Shown here piece after piece: positions 9,100-17,590 of a DNA stretch of 64,000 nt (the first letter of the stretch is position 1; every line of letters starts with the position of its first letter). Origin of the DNA: Massilia sp. BSC265 (GTDB taxonomy: Bacteria > Pseudomonadota > Gammaproteobacteria > Burkholderiales > Burkholderiaceae_D); contig NZ_JPXI01000039.1 of NCBI RefSeq assembly GCF_000740675.1, positions 62,001 through 126,000 on the forward strand. The letters run 5' to 3'. The translations under genes and the position numbers were made by a program. The notes beneath the pieces were generated by a model, which had not been told where the DNA came from, searched no databases, and saw only the letters and a program-made list of their open reading frames with translations.

Positions 9100-10802
9100 G
9101 CGAGCTCCATCTGGTGTTCGGTTTCCAGTTCAACCGTTTCCACGTCGCTGTTGCCGGTTGCACGTGCCACGGCGGTTCGCACCGCGTGCTGGTCGAAATT
9201 GCGCCAGCGCGCGCAGACATGCTGGTCGGGTCGCAGCAGGTAGAAGCTGCCCGGCGTCGCATCGTAACGCGCCGCAAACAGGCCTTCGCTGTCCTCGAAC
9301 ATGCCCGGCCCTGCCTTGCCCTTGGCTGCAACTACCAAGGTCTGGACCGGAACGGTGTCGCGGGCCATCGCTTCAGCCTGGGCAAATACCTGGTCATCAT
9401 GCGCAGTGCCGGCAAAATAGATCCCCGTGAACTCGTTGCCGGTATGGCGCAGCAGCCAGTCGGCGTCTCCCTGGACCGTCACTGGCGCGTCGGCCGCCGG
9501 CGATCCCGGACGCATGCCCTGCTTGAACGTGTCCGTGTCGGGCGTATTCAGGCTGGATTCGGCGTAGGTCGACGGTGTCGACAGGCGGCCGCTGTTGACC
9601 AGCTTGCGGGCAAACGGCTGCTCCTTGGCCAGCTGCAGCACCGCGTCGCGGAACAGGCGGCTGACTTCGCTCTTCGGCGTAATGAAGTCGGTGGCGCGCG
9701 TCGAGTTCAAGATATTCTCGTCGGCAGCGTATTCACGTTCCCGGCCATAGCTATCGAGCAGCGCGTCGGGCGCCCTGCCCTCGACCACCAGGCGCAGCTT
9801 CCATGCGAGGTTGTCGGCATCCTGCACGCCGCTGTTGGCGCCGCGGGCGCCGAAGGGCGACACGCCGTGTGCCGAGTCACCCGCGAACAGGACGCGGCCG
9901 TGGCGGAAGCTGTCCATGCGCAGGCAGCAGAAGGTGTAGATGCTGACCCACTCGAGCTCGAACTGTGCATCCTTGCCGAGCAGTGCCTGGATACGCGGGA
10001 TGACGCGTTCCGGTTCCCTCTCCGCAACCGGATCGGCATCCCAGCCCAGCTGGAAGTCGATGCGCCAGATGTTGTCCGGCTCGCGGTGCAGCAGCACCGA
10101 CTGGCCCGGGTGGAACGGCGGATCGAACCAGAACCAGCGCTCGGTCGGGAAGTCGGCCGTCATCTTGACGTCGGCGATGAGGAAGCGGTCGCGGAAGATC
10201 CGGCCCTTGCTTTCCAGCCCCATCAGGTTGCGGACCGTGCTCTTGCCGCCGTCGGCGGCCACCACATAGGCAGCTTCCAGCGTGTATTCGCCGTCGGGCG
10301 TGCCCACGGTCAGCTCGACGTGATCGGCATGCTGGACCAAGGCGGTGACGCGGCTGCACCAGCGCAGGTCGAGTCCTTTGAGCTCCTGCGCGCGTTCGTG
10401 CAGGTAGCCTTCAAGATAGTACTGCTGCAGGTTGACGAAGGCCGGGCGCTGGTGCCCTTCCTCCGGCAGCAGGTTGAATTCGTAGACCTCTTCGTCGCGG
10501 TTGAAGACGCGGCCGACGTTCCAGCTCACGCCCTTGGACGCCACGCGCTCGCCGCACTGCAGGCGGTCGAGGATTTCGAGCGTGCGCTTGGAGAAGCAGA
10601 TCGCGCGCGAGCCTGCCGACAGCTTGTTGTCGTCGTCCAGCAGCACGACCGGGACGCCCTGCTGGGCGAGGTCGATGGCGGTCGCGAGTCCCACCGGGCC
10701 CGCGCCGACCACGACCACAGGATGGCGGGCCTGCTGCCCGCCGCGCGCTGCGTGATCGCGCGGTGCGTAATCGAATACGCAGCGTTGATAATCGATGTCC
10801 AT
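9096..10802 (-). CDS. FAD-dependent aromatic monooxygenase (MhpA-like)
   Basis: This 568-residue flavoprotein has the class A monooxygenase layout. The FAD-binding Rossmann motif is VVVVGAGPVGLATA (about residues 29-42), and the second FAD motif is VLFAGDSAHGVSPFGARGAN, with DNLAWKLRLV after it. The C-terminal thioredoxin-like region matches 3-(3-hydroxyphenyl)propionate hydroxylase relatives. The reaction is probably NAD(P)H- and O2-dependent hydroxylation of an aromatic compound. The ATG at 10802 is chosen because the upstream extension is not protein-like; its ribosome binding site is weak (TGGAA). It sits between an MBL-fold gene and the DUF2783 gene as one operon. The exact substrate is unknown. 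Confidence 0.9.
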   Translation of the reverse strand: MDIDYQRCVFDYAPRDHAARGGQQARHPVVVVGAGPVGLATAIDLAQQGVPVVLLDDDNKLSAGSRAICFSKRTLEILDRLQCGERVASKGVSWNVGRVFNRDEEVYEFNLLPEEGHQRPAFVNLQQYYLEGYLHERAQELKGLDLRWCSRVTALVQHADHVELTVGTPDGEYTLEAAYVVAADGGKSTVRNLMGLESKGRIFRDRFLIADVKMTADFPTERWFWFDPPFHPGQSVLLHREPDNIWRIDFQLGWDADPVAEREPERVIPRIQALLGKDAQFELEWVSIYTFCCLRMDSFRHGRVLFAGDSAHGVSPFGARGANSGVQDADNLAWKLRLVVEGRAPDALLDSYGREREYAADENILNSTRATDFITPKSEVSRLFRDAVLQLAKEQPFARKLVNSGRLSTPSTYAESSLNTPDTDTFKQGMRPGSPAADAPVTVQGDADWLLRHTGNEFTGIYFAGTAHDDQVFAQAEAMARDTVPVQTLVVAAKGKAGPGMFEDSEGLFAARYDATPGSFYLLRPDQHVCARWRNFDQHAVRTAVARATGNSDVETVELETEHQMELA

Positions 10803-10878
10803 GTCAGTTCCAGGAAATGCGTTGTTAGCAGATTCTTGAAATGCGCGGCCCCAAGGGCCGCGCAGGCCGTGACTCAGG

Positions 10879-11841
10879 TCAGTTCTGCAGCGAGTGCCAC
10901 ATTTCCTTGTCGCGCTCCGCGGTCCAGATGCGCGGATGCTTGATGCCCTTGGCTTCGTCGTAGGCGCGGGTGACATCGAACGGCAGGCAGTGTTCGTAGA
11001 TGAACACGTGGCTGAACTTCGGATCCATCTTGCTGCGCACGTGGACCATGGCCTCCTTCAGCGACATCTGCGCCGCCACGGCTTCCTTGGCGCTGTCGAG
11101 CAGCGTGGTGACGAAATCCTTGGTGTAGTCGATGCCGGCATTGACCTGTTCCGGGTTGACCAGGGCAGGGCCGCGGCCCGGAACCAGCTGTTCGAAGCCC
11201 ATGGCGCGTAGCGCTTCCAGGGTGGCCGGCCATTCTTCCAGCTGGGCGTCGCCGGTATAGGCGGCGGCGTCGGCTTCGACCAGGTCGCCCGAGAAGCAGA
11301 TCTTCTGCGATGGGATATAGGCGATGGTGTCGCCCTTGGTGTGGCCCATGCCGATGTGGGCCAGCTTCACTTCGAGCTTGCCCATGAAGATGGTCATCTC
11401 TTTCTCGAAGACCATGGTCGGCCAGGACAGGCCTGGAACCGACTCGACGCCGGCGAACAGGCGCGGGAAGCGCTCGATCTCGGATTTCATGTCCTGCTCG
11501 CCGCGTTCGACGATCAGTTCGTAGGTACCGCGCGAAGCGATGATCTGTTCGGCGCCTTCCTTGAAGTAGGCCGATGCGCCCAGCACGCGCACAGCGTGGT
11601 AGTGCGACAGCACGACATACTTGATCGGCAGGTCGGTCACGCTGCGGATATGCTTGATCAGGGCTTGGGCCATGATCGGGGTCGCGGTAGTGTCGATCAC
11701 CATCACGCCATCGTCGCCGATGATGACGCCCGAGTTCGGGTCGCCTTCTGCGGTGTACGCATAGGCGTTTTCAGAAAGCTTGATAAAGCTGGTTTTCTTC
11801 TCTTCCACGTCGGCTTGTGACGCAAATTTTTTCTCTGCCAT
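10879..11841 (-). CDS. MBL-fold protein with a degenerate metal site
   Basis: This is a 320-residue metallo-beta-lactamase-fold protein, first gene of the MBL/FAD/DUF2783 operon. A GAGGAGA site precedes the ATG at 11841. The usual HxHxDH motif reads HYHAVR (about residues 80-85), so the first two histidines remain while the Asp and His of the second metal site are Val and Arg. The third site-1 histidine is kept in GMGHTKGD (about 167) and the bridging Asp in FSGDLV (about 186). The final histidine is replaced (PGRG, about 223). It may bind one metal, work differently, or be non-catalytic. A hydrolase for a product of the neighbouring monooxygenase would be the ordinary guess. Confidence 0.85.
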   Translation of the reverse strand: MAEKKFASQADVEEKKTSFIKLSENAYAYTAEGDPNSGVIIGDDGVMVIDTTATPIMAQALIKHIRSVTDLPIKYVVLSHYHAVRVLGASAYFKEGAEQIIASRGTYELIVERGEQDMKSEIERFPRLFAGVESVPGLSWPTMVFEKEMTIFMGKLEVKLAHIGMGHTKGDTIAYIPSQKICFSGDLVEADAAAYTGDAQLEEWPATLEALRAMGFEQLVPGRGPALVNPEQVNAGIDYTKDFVTTLLDSAKEAVAAQMSLKEAMVHVRSKMDPKFSHVFIYEHCLPFDVTRAYDEAKGIKHPRIWTAERDKEMWHSLQN

Positions 11842-11866
11842 GATGCAATCTCCTCTCAGTTTTGCA

Positions 11867-11878
11867 CGCGATATCGCG
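11867..11878. promoter_or_regulatory. 12-bp palindrome in the MBL/LysR divergent region
   Basis: CGCGATATCGCG is a perfect palindrome 26 bases upstream of the MBL start, in the 106-base gap shared with the divergent LysR gene. It could be an operator for that LysR protein or for another regulator. It does not follow the common T-N11-A LysR layout, so the assignment is open. Confidence 0.3.
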
Positions 11879-11947
11879 CTCAATGTCGGTAGGCAGATCA
11901 TGCGAGCTGACGTATTATTTGTAAATCAGGCCACGTCGATTAGAACT

Positions 11948-12883
11948 ATGAATACCATACATAACGCAGCCCACGCTGGCGACCTCGACCTTAATCTGCT
12001 GCCCGTGTTCGACGCCTTGATCCGGGTACGCAATGTCAGCCGCGCCGCGGAAGAGCTCGATATGTCGCAGAGTGCGGTCAGCCATGCCCTCAAGCGTCTG
12101 CGCCTGTTCTTCGGCGACCAGCTGTTCCTGAAGACGGGCAGCGGCATGCAGCCCACGCCGCGTGCGCTCGAGCTGCTAGAGCCGGTGCTGACGGTGATGG
12201 GAACGGTGCGGGGGGAACTACTGGTGCGCGAAGGCTTCGACGCGGCCACTGCGCGGCGCGTGTTCAGCCTTTGTCTGACCGACATGGGTGAACTGATCTT
12301 CCTGCCGAAGCTAATCGAACGCCTGCGCCAGGCAGCCCCCGGCTGCACGCTGCGCACCCTGCAGGTACCAATGAACCAGATCGAGGATGTGCTCGAACGC
12401 GGCGATGCCGACCTCGCGCTGGGGTCACTCCATACGGTGCCGGAGGGCCTGTTCCAGCAGCAGCTGTTCATGCGCTCTTTCATCACCATCGTCAACCGGC
12501 GCAACCGCCGTATCGGCGACACGATCTCGCGCAAACAGTTCTTCGAGATGGAGCACATCGTCGTGTCGATGTCGGGCAGGCTGGAAGACGCCTACGACAG
12601 CATCGTTGACCAACTGGCGGGGCCACGGCGGATCTACCTGACCACGCCGCACTTCCTTACTGTGCCCATGATCATCGAGCAGAATCCGGAGCTTATCGCG
12701 ACCGTGCCGCGAGAGCTGGCGACCCGATTTGCGCGATACAACAGTATCAAGGCGGTTGAAACGCCGGTAGACGTGCCGCCCTTTGCTATTCGGCAGCACT
12801 GGCATCCGCGGTTCCAGCATGATGCGGCCAATAGCTGGTTACGCAAGCAGGTAAAAGACGTCTTTGATACGCATCCGGAGTAG
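11948..12883 (+). CDS. LysR-family regulator divergent from the MBL/FAD operon
   Basis: This is a 311-residue LysR-type regulator. The N-terminal helix-turn-helix contains VSRAAEELDMSQSAVSHALK (about residues 33-52), followed by the linker helix and a ligand-binding domain of NodD/NahR flavour (LCLTDMGELIFLPKLIERL). Related proteins answer to aromatic acids. I chose the ATG at 11948, since sequence upstream lies in the divergent promoter region. It faces away from the MBL-FAD-DUF2783 operon at 106 bases, the classic arrangement of a LysR protein controlling its neighbour. Confidence 0.92.
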   Translation: MNTIHNAAHAGDLDLNLLPVFDALIRVRNVSRAAEELDMSQSAVSHALKRLRLFFGDQLFLKTGSGMQPTPRALELLEPVLTVMGTVRGELLVREGFDAATARRVFSLCLTDMGELIFLPKLIERLRQAAPGCTLRTLQVPMNQIEDVLERGDADLALGSLHTVPEGLFQQQLFMRSFITIVNRRNRRIGDTISRKQFFEMEHIVVSMSGRLEDAYDSIVDQLAGPRRIYLTTPHFLTVPMIIEQNPELIATVPRELATRFARYNSIKAVETPVDVPPFAIRQHWHPRFQHDAANSWLRKQVKDVFDTHPE

Positions 12884-13119
12884 CCAGCTCAAATTCTTCA
12901 TAAGAGTCAAGCAGACCTTCATTACTTCCTTGCAACGCAACATCACCCTATACAAGAGACGTCCGGGCCGCTTACCAACAGCCAGGAGCGGTCATTAAGC
13001 AAGGAGCCGCAATGCATCCTCTTTAGGATTGCCGCTACCGTGCGGAGTTTCGTCTAGCTCAGCTGGCACAAGAATGTGGCGATTAAGGACGCGATCATGC
13101 CGCCCCCGTCGACACTTCC

Positions 13120-14607
13120 TCAAGCCGTTGCCAATCCACCGCCCCTTCGGATGACCCTGGCGAGTGCTTTAAACAACGTGTCAATCTGTTCCTCAGGAAC
13201 AGCTGCGTAGCCAAGCATCAAACCCTTCCTCGCTGTTCCGGGATCCGCGTAATAGGCCGACAGGGGCCGGGTCAGGATCTGTTCGGCGGCTGCAGCTTCG
13301 CTAATCCGGACATCGTCGGCCCCGTCGTCCAAGCCCAGGACCAGGTGCAGCCCTGCGTCGCCACCGCTGGTCACAGCATCGCCACCGAGATGGTGACGGA
13401 TTGCCCCCTGCAGGCAACGCAGTCGCTGTGCATACAGCTGGCGCATGCGCCGCACGTGCGAAGAAAAATGTCCTTCCTGGATGAAATCGGCCAGGACGGC
13501 GTGGAGGAAGCCCTGTCCATCGCGGTACATTTCGGAATTTGCACGCACGAAGCTAGGCGCCAGACCCGCGGGCACCACCATGAATCCGATCCGCAGGCCC
13601 GGGAATAAGGTTTTGCTGAAGGTTCCGAGGTAAATCACGCGATCGGCCTGGTCCAGGCCCTGCAACGAGGCCAGGGGCGGGCCCGTGTACCGAAATTCGC
13701 TGTCGTAGTCATCCTCGATGATCCATACTTGGTGACGCGCCGCATACTCCAGCAGCAGGCGGCGCCGCGCAAGGCTCATCACCGGGCCAAGCGGGTACTG
13801 GTGCGACGGGGTCACGAAGATGAAGCGCGGCGGCGTGCGCATCGCTTCCTCCTCCAGCCGCATGCCTTCGCCATCGACTGGAATGGCCTGCGGCTCCAGT
13901 CCACTCGAGCGGATCACGTTACGTGTGCCCCAGTAGCAGGGATCCTCGATCCAGGCCGCATCGCCGCGCTCGCCCAGCAGCGTGGACACCAGCTGGATCG
14001 ACTGGTGGGTGCCGGTGGTGATGATGACCTGGTCCGGGCTGCAGTTCACCGAACGCGCCGTACGCAGGTGATTGGCGATGGCTTCGCGAAGCGGTCGGTA
14101 GCCGGCGCCGTCGCCGTAGGTCAGCAAACGCGGATCGGCGCGGCGCCAGTGCCGTTGCTGCAGCTTGCTCCAGGCCTCATGGGGGAAACGGGTCAGGTCC
14201 GGGATACCCGGCATGAAGGCGCCCCACTGCATCGCACTGGCGCCGATGCCGGACAGTAGCCGGCTGCCTCGCCCGCTCAGCACCGCCTGTCCATCCGTTC
14301 CTGCGGCCTCCCGCTCAGCGGGCAAGCGTGCCATGTCAGGCTCGGTGTTGGCGACGTAAGTGCCGTCGCCTGTACGCGCTTCAAGGTAACCTTCGGCGCC
14401 TAGTTGCTCATAGGCGTAGGTCACGGTATTCCGTGACACCGCCAGGTCTGCCGCCAGCGCGCGGGATGGCGGCACCCGCAGGCCCGCCCCGATCGCCCCG
14501 CCGAGGATTCCGTCGCGCAGCAGCTGGTAGATCTGCCGATTCATCGGCTGCCCATCTCCGCGCTTCAGATGCGTCTGCAGGTAATCCGAAATCGATACCT
14601 CGCTCAT
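13120..14607 (-). CDS. MocR/GabR-type regulator (GntR helix-turn-helix fused to aminotransferase fold)
   Basis: This 495-residue fusion has an N-terminal GntR winged helix (PSRALAADLAVSRNTVTYAY, about residues 47-66) and a C-terminal type I aminotransferase-like domain that binds PLP. The lysine region reads YLGTFSKTLFPGLRIGF. GabR of Bacillus uses this domain to sense PLP plus GABA and to activate gabTD. Here the gene is divergent from gabT (130-base gap) with an inverted repeat between. A GABA-responsive switch for the following island is therefore the best inference. PdxR-like vitamin B6 regulators have the same layout, but no pdx genes are near. Confidence 0.92.
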   Translation of the reverse strand: MSEVSISDYLQTHLKRGDGQPMNRQIYQLLRDGILGGAIGAGLRVPPSRALAADLAVSRNTVTYAYEQLGAEGYLEARTGDGTYVANTEPDMARLPAEREAAGTDGQAVLSGRGSRLLSGIGASAMQWGAFMPGIPDLTRFPHEAWSKLQQRHWRRADPRLLTYGDGAGYRPLREAIANHLRTARSVNCSPDQVIITTGTHQSIQLVSTLLGERGDAAWIEDPCYWGTRNVIRSSGLEPQAIPVDGEGMRLEEEAMRTPPRFIFVTPSHQYPLGPVMSLARRRLLLEYAARHQVWIIEDDYDSEFRYTGPPLASLQGLDQADRVIYLGTFSKTLFPGLRIGFMVVPAGLAPSFVRANSEMYRDGQGFLHAVLADFIQEGHFSSHVRRMRQLYAQRLRCLQGAIRHHLGGDAVTSGGDAGLHLVLGLDDGADDVRISEAAAAEQILTRPLSAYYADPGTARKGLMLGYAAVPEEQIDTLFKALARVIRRGGGLATA

Positions 14608-14641
14608 ATTGGCTTTCTTATTGGTTCCTTCGCTCCTCGCT

Positions 14642-14669
14642 CATTGGCACCATTAATTAGTGTCCAATG
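14642..14669. promoter_or_regulatory. inverted repeat between the MocR-like gene and gabT
   Basis: CATTGG (14642-14647) and CCAATG (14664-14669) form an inverted repeat with a 16-base AT-rich centre in the divergent control region. It is a candidate binding site for the MocR/GabR-like regulator. The symmetry is seen; the function is inferred. Confidence 0.45.
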
Positions 14670-14736
14670 GCCCTACCTCATAAGTCCATCATACCCTACG
14701 ATGTTTTCACCGAGAACTTTTTCTTTAGGAGACAAC

Positions 14737-16002
14737 ATGAAAAACGCCGATCTGGCAGAACGCAAGGCAGCTGCCACCCCGCGCGGTGTTGGGGTCATGT
14801 GCAATTTCTACGCTGAGCGCGCTCTGAACTCCGAGTTGTGGGACGTAGAAGGCCGCCGCTTCATCGACTTCGCAAGCGGCATCGCCGTACTCAATACGGG
14901 GCATCGCCATCCGCGCCTGATCGCTGCAATGAAGGAGCAGCTCGAGAAGTTCACTCACACCGCGTATCAAATCGTGCCCTACGAGAGCTACGTGAGCTTG
15001 GCCGAGCGCATCAACGCGCTGGCCCCGGGCGACTTCGTCAAGAAGACCGCGCTGTTCTCCACCGGCGCGGAAGCGGTGGAGAACGCGATCAAGATCGCTC
15101 GCGCCTATACCGGCCGTAGCGGCGTGATCGCCTTCAGCGGCGGCTTCCACGGCCGTACCATGATGGGCATGGCCCTGACCGGCAAGGTGTTCCCGTACAA
15201 GGCAGGCTTCGGCCCCTTCCCCGGCGAAACCTATCACGTGCCTTTCCCGGTCGCCCTGCATGGCGTGAGCGTGCAGGATTCGATGGCAGCGATCCAGGCC
15301 TTGTTCCGCGCCGACATCGACCCGAAGCGCGTCGCCGCCATCATCATCGAGCCAATCCAGGGCGAAGGCGGCTTCTACCTCGCCCCGCCCGAGCTGATGC
15401 AGGCCCTGCGCCGCCTGTGCGATGAGCACGGCATTCTCCTGATCGCAGACGAAGTTCAGACCGGGTTCGCCCGTACCGGCAAGACCTTCGCCATGCAGCA
15501 TTACGATGTCGCGCCCGATCTGACCACCATGGCCAAGAGCCTGGCCGGAGGCATGCCACTGTCGGCCGTGTGTGGCCGCGCCGAGATCATGGACGCGCCG
15601 GCGCCCGGTGGCTTGGGTGGTACCTACGCTGGCAACCCGCTGGCGGTCGCGTCGGCCCACGCAGTGCTTGACGTCATTGCCGACGAAAGCCTGAACGAGC
15701 GTGCAGTGGAATTGGGTGCGCGCTTAAAACGCTTACTTAATGGGCTGCGCGAAACCGTACCCCAGATCGCCGACGTACGTGGGCTGGGCTCCATGGTTGC
15801 GGTTGAGTTCAACAAGCCCGGCAGCAACGAGCCGGATCCGGACTTCACCAAGAAGGTCCAGCAGGAGGCGCTCGCCAAGGGCTTGCTGCTGCTGAGCTGC
15901 GGCGTGCACGGCAACGTGATCCGCTTCCTGTTCCCGCTCACGATCCAGCACAACGTGATGGAAGAGGCGCTCGCTATTCTCACTGCGGCGATCCGCGCCT
16001 GA
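14737..16002 (+). CDS. gabT: 4-aminobutyrate aminotransferase
   Basis: This is a 421-residue class III PLP aminotransferase, the normal length for GabT. It moves the amino group of GABA to 2-oxoglutarate, giving succinate semialdehyde and glutamate. Landmarks are FSTGAEAVENAIKIAR, the FHGRT segment, the PLP-ring aspartate in LLIADEVQTGFARTGK, and the Schiff-base lysine in TTMAKSLAGGMPLSA (about residue 268). AGGAGA precedes the ATG at 14737. Twenty-two bases separate it from gabD, so they form one operon. Other omega-amino acids such as 5-aminovalerate may also be accepted, as in known GabT enzymes. Confidence 0.95.
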   Translation: MKNADLAERKAAATPRGVGVMCNFYAERALNSELWDVEGRRFIDFASGIAVLNTGHRHPRLIAAMKEQLEKFTHTAYQIVPYESYVSLAERINALAPGDFVKKTALFSTGAEAVENAIKIARAYTGRSGVIAFSGGFHGRTMMGMALTGKVFPYKAGFGPFPGETYHVPFPVALHGVSVQDSMAAIQALFRADIDPKRVAAIIIEPIQGEGGFYLAPPELMQALRRLCDEHGILLIADEVQTGFARTGKTFAMQHYDVAPDLTTMAKSLAGGMPLSAVCGRAEIMDAPAPGGLGGTYAGNPLAVASAHAVLDVIADESLNERAVELGARLKRLLNGLRETVPQIADVRGLGSMVAVEFNKPGSNEPDPDFTKKVQQEALAKGLLLLSCGVHGNVIRFLFPLTIQHNVMEEALAILTAAIRA

Positions 16003-16024
16003 CCCCCTAACGGAGAACGACGAC

Positions 16025-17479
16025 ATGCTACTCCTGAAAGATCCGAGCCTGTTCAAGCAGCAGGCCTTCATCAACGGCGTATTCTGCGACGCCGACGACG
16101 GCCGCGTGGTGCAGGTCACCAATCCAGCCAACGGCGAAGTGCTCGGCACAGTGCCGAACATGGGCGCTGCCGAGACGTCCCGCGCGATCTCCGCGGCCGA
16201 CGCAGCCTGGGCCGGCTGGCGCGCCAGGACTGCCAAGGCGCGCGCCAGCCTGCTGCGCGCCTGGTACGACATGATCATGGCCAACGCCGACGACCTGGCG
16301 CTGATCATGACGCTCGAGCAGGGCAAGCCGCTCAAGGAAGCCCAGGGCGAGATCGCCTATGCAGCCTCCTTCATCGAGTGGTTCGCGGAAGAAGCCAAGC
16401 GCGTCGCTGGCGATACCCTGCCCTCGCCTTGGGAAGACCGGCGTCTTCTGGTCACGAAGGAGCCAATCGGCGTGTGCGCTGCCATCACTCCCTGGAACTT
16501 CCCGGCCGCGATGATTACTCGTAAGGTGGGGCCAGCGCTTGCGGCGGGCTGCCCGATCGTGCTCAAGCCGGCCGAAGCCACGCCTTATTCCGCACTGGCG
16601 CTGGCGCTACTGGCCCAGCGCGCCGGCCTACCGGCCGGGCTGTTCAACGTCGTCACCGGCAATGCGCGCTTGATCGGCGCCGAACTGTGCGCCAACCCGG
16701 TCGTGCGCAAACTTAGCTTTACCGGCTCGACCGAAGTGGGCCGCATCCTGATGCAGCAATCGGCGGCCACCATCAAGAAGCTCTCGCTGGAGCTGGGCGG
16801 GAACGCCCCCTTCATCGTGTTCGACGACGCCGACCTCGACGCGGCGGTCGAAGGGGCTATCGCCTCCAAGTTCCGCAACGCTGGCCAAACCTGCGTATGC
16901 GCCAATCGCATCTATGTACAGGATGCGGTCTACGACGTCTTTGCCGAGAAGCTGGCAGCTGCTGTCTCTCGCCTGAAAGTCGGCCACGGCGTGGAGCCCG
17001 GCGTCGACCAAGGCCCGCTGATCGACGCGCAGTCGCTCGAGAAGGTCGAGCAGCATGTGGCCGATGCACTCGCCAAGGGGGCACGTGTGCTAACTGGCGG
17101 GCAGCGCCATGAATTGGGCGCTACTTTCTTCCAGCCGACCGTACTAGCCGGCGTTACGGACGACATGCTGGTGGCGCGCGAGGAAACCTTCGGCCCAGTC
17201 GCTCCCCTGTTCCGCTTTCATACCGAGGACGAGGTCCTGAAGCTGGCAAACGCTACCGAATTCGGCCTGGCCAGCTACTTCTATGCCCGCGACATCGGCC
17301 GGGTCTGGAGGGTGGCCGAAGGCCTGGAGTCAGGAATGGTCGGCATTAACACCGGCCTGATCTCGAACGAAGTGGCACCCTTCGGCGGCGTCAAGCAGTC
17401 CGGTCTAGGCCGGGAAGGGTCGAAATACGGCATCGATGACTACCTCGTCATCAAGTACCTCTGCATGGCTGTCAACTAA
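16025..17479 (+). CDS. gabD: succinate-semialdehyde dehydrogenase (NADP+)
   Basis: This is a 484-residue aldehyde dehydrogenase with clear GabD character. It oxidises succinate semialdehyde to succinate for entry into the TCA cycle. Motifs are TPWNFPAAMITRKVGPALAA, the base glutamate in LELGGNAPFIVF and the catalytic cysteine in NAGQTCVCANR. The C-terminal PFGGVKQSGLGREGSKYG is typical of GabD. A GGAGA site precedes the ATG. It is the second gene after gabT and is followed by a rho-independent terminator. Confidence 0.95.
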   Translation: MLLLKDPSLFKQQAFINGVFCDADDGRVVQVTNPANGEVLGTVPNMGAAETSRAISAADAAWAGWRARTAKARASLLRAWYDMIMANADDLALIMTLEQGKPLKEAQGEIAYAASFIEWFAEEAKRVAGDTLPSPWEDRRLLVTKEPIGVCAAITPWNFPAAMITRKVGPALAAGCPIVLKPAEATPYSALALALLAQRAGLPAGLFNVVTGNARLIGAELCANPVVRKLSFTGSTEVGRILMQQSAATIKKLSLELGGNAPFIVFDDADLDAAVEGAIASKFRNAGQTCVCANRIYVQDAVYDVFAEKLAAAVSRLKVGHGVEPGVDQGPLIDAQSLEKVEQHVADALAKGARVLTGGQRHELGATFFQPTVLAGVTDDMLVAREETFGPVAPLFRFHTEDEVLKLANATEFGLASYFYARDIGRVWRVAEGLESGMVGINTGLISNEVAPFGGVKQSGLGREGSKYGIDDYLVIKYLCMAVN

Positions 17480-17513
17480 GGCCCGACCTTCCTCCCCGCC
17501 TCTGGCGGTTGAC

Positions 17514-17552
17514 GGGCTGCGGCCGGTGTTAAGCCGGACGCGGCCCTTTTTT
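17514..17552 (+). terminator. rho-independent terminator after gabD
   Basis: GGGC-U-GCG-n-CCGG folds on CCGG-n-CGC-G-GCCC around a short loop. A run of seven T follows at 17546-17552. The stem has one G-U pair and one mismatch. It separates gabTD from the glutamate dehydrogenase gene. Confidence 0.8.
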
Positions 17553-17590
17553 ATCCCTTCATCCAGCGAAAAAGCAAAACGGATTACAAC

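Noticed and set aside
9090-10943. 617-codon plus-strand ORF
   Set aside because: It is the antisense shadow of the FAD monooxygenase; no family motifs, biased Arg/Ala/Val content.
12884-13119. 236-base gap between the LysR and MocR-like genes
   Set aside because: Searched for a small gene, hairpin or tRNA-like fold; nothing convincing was seen.
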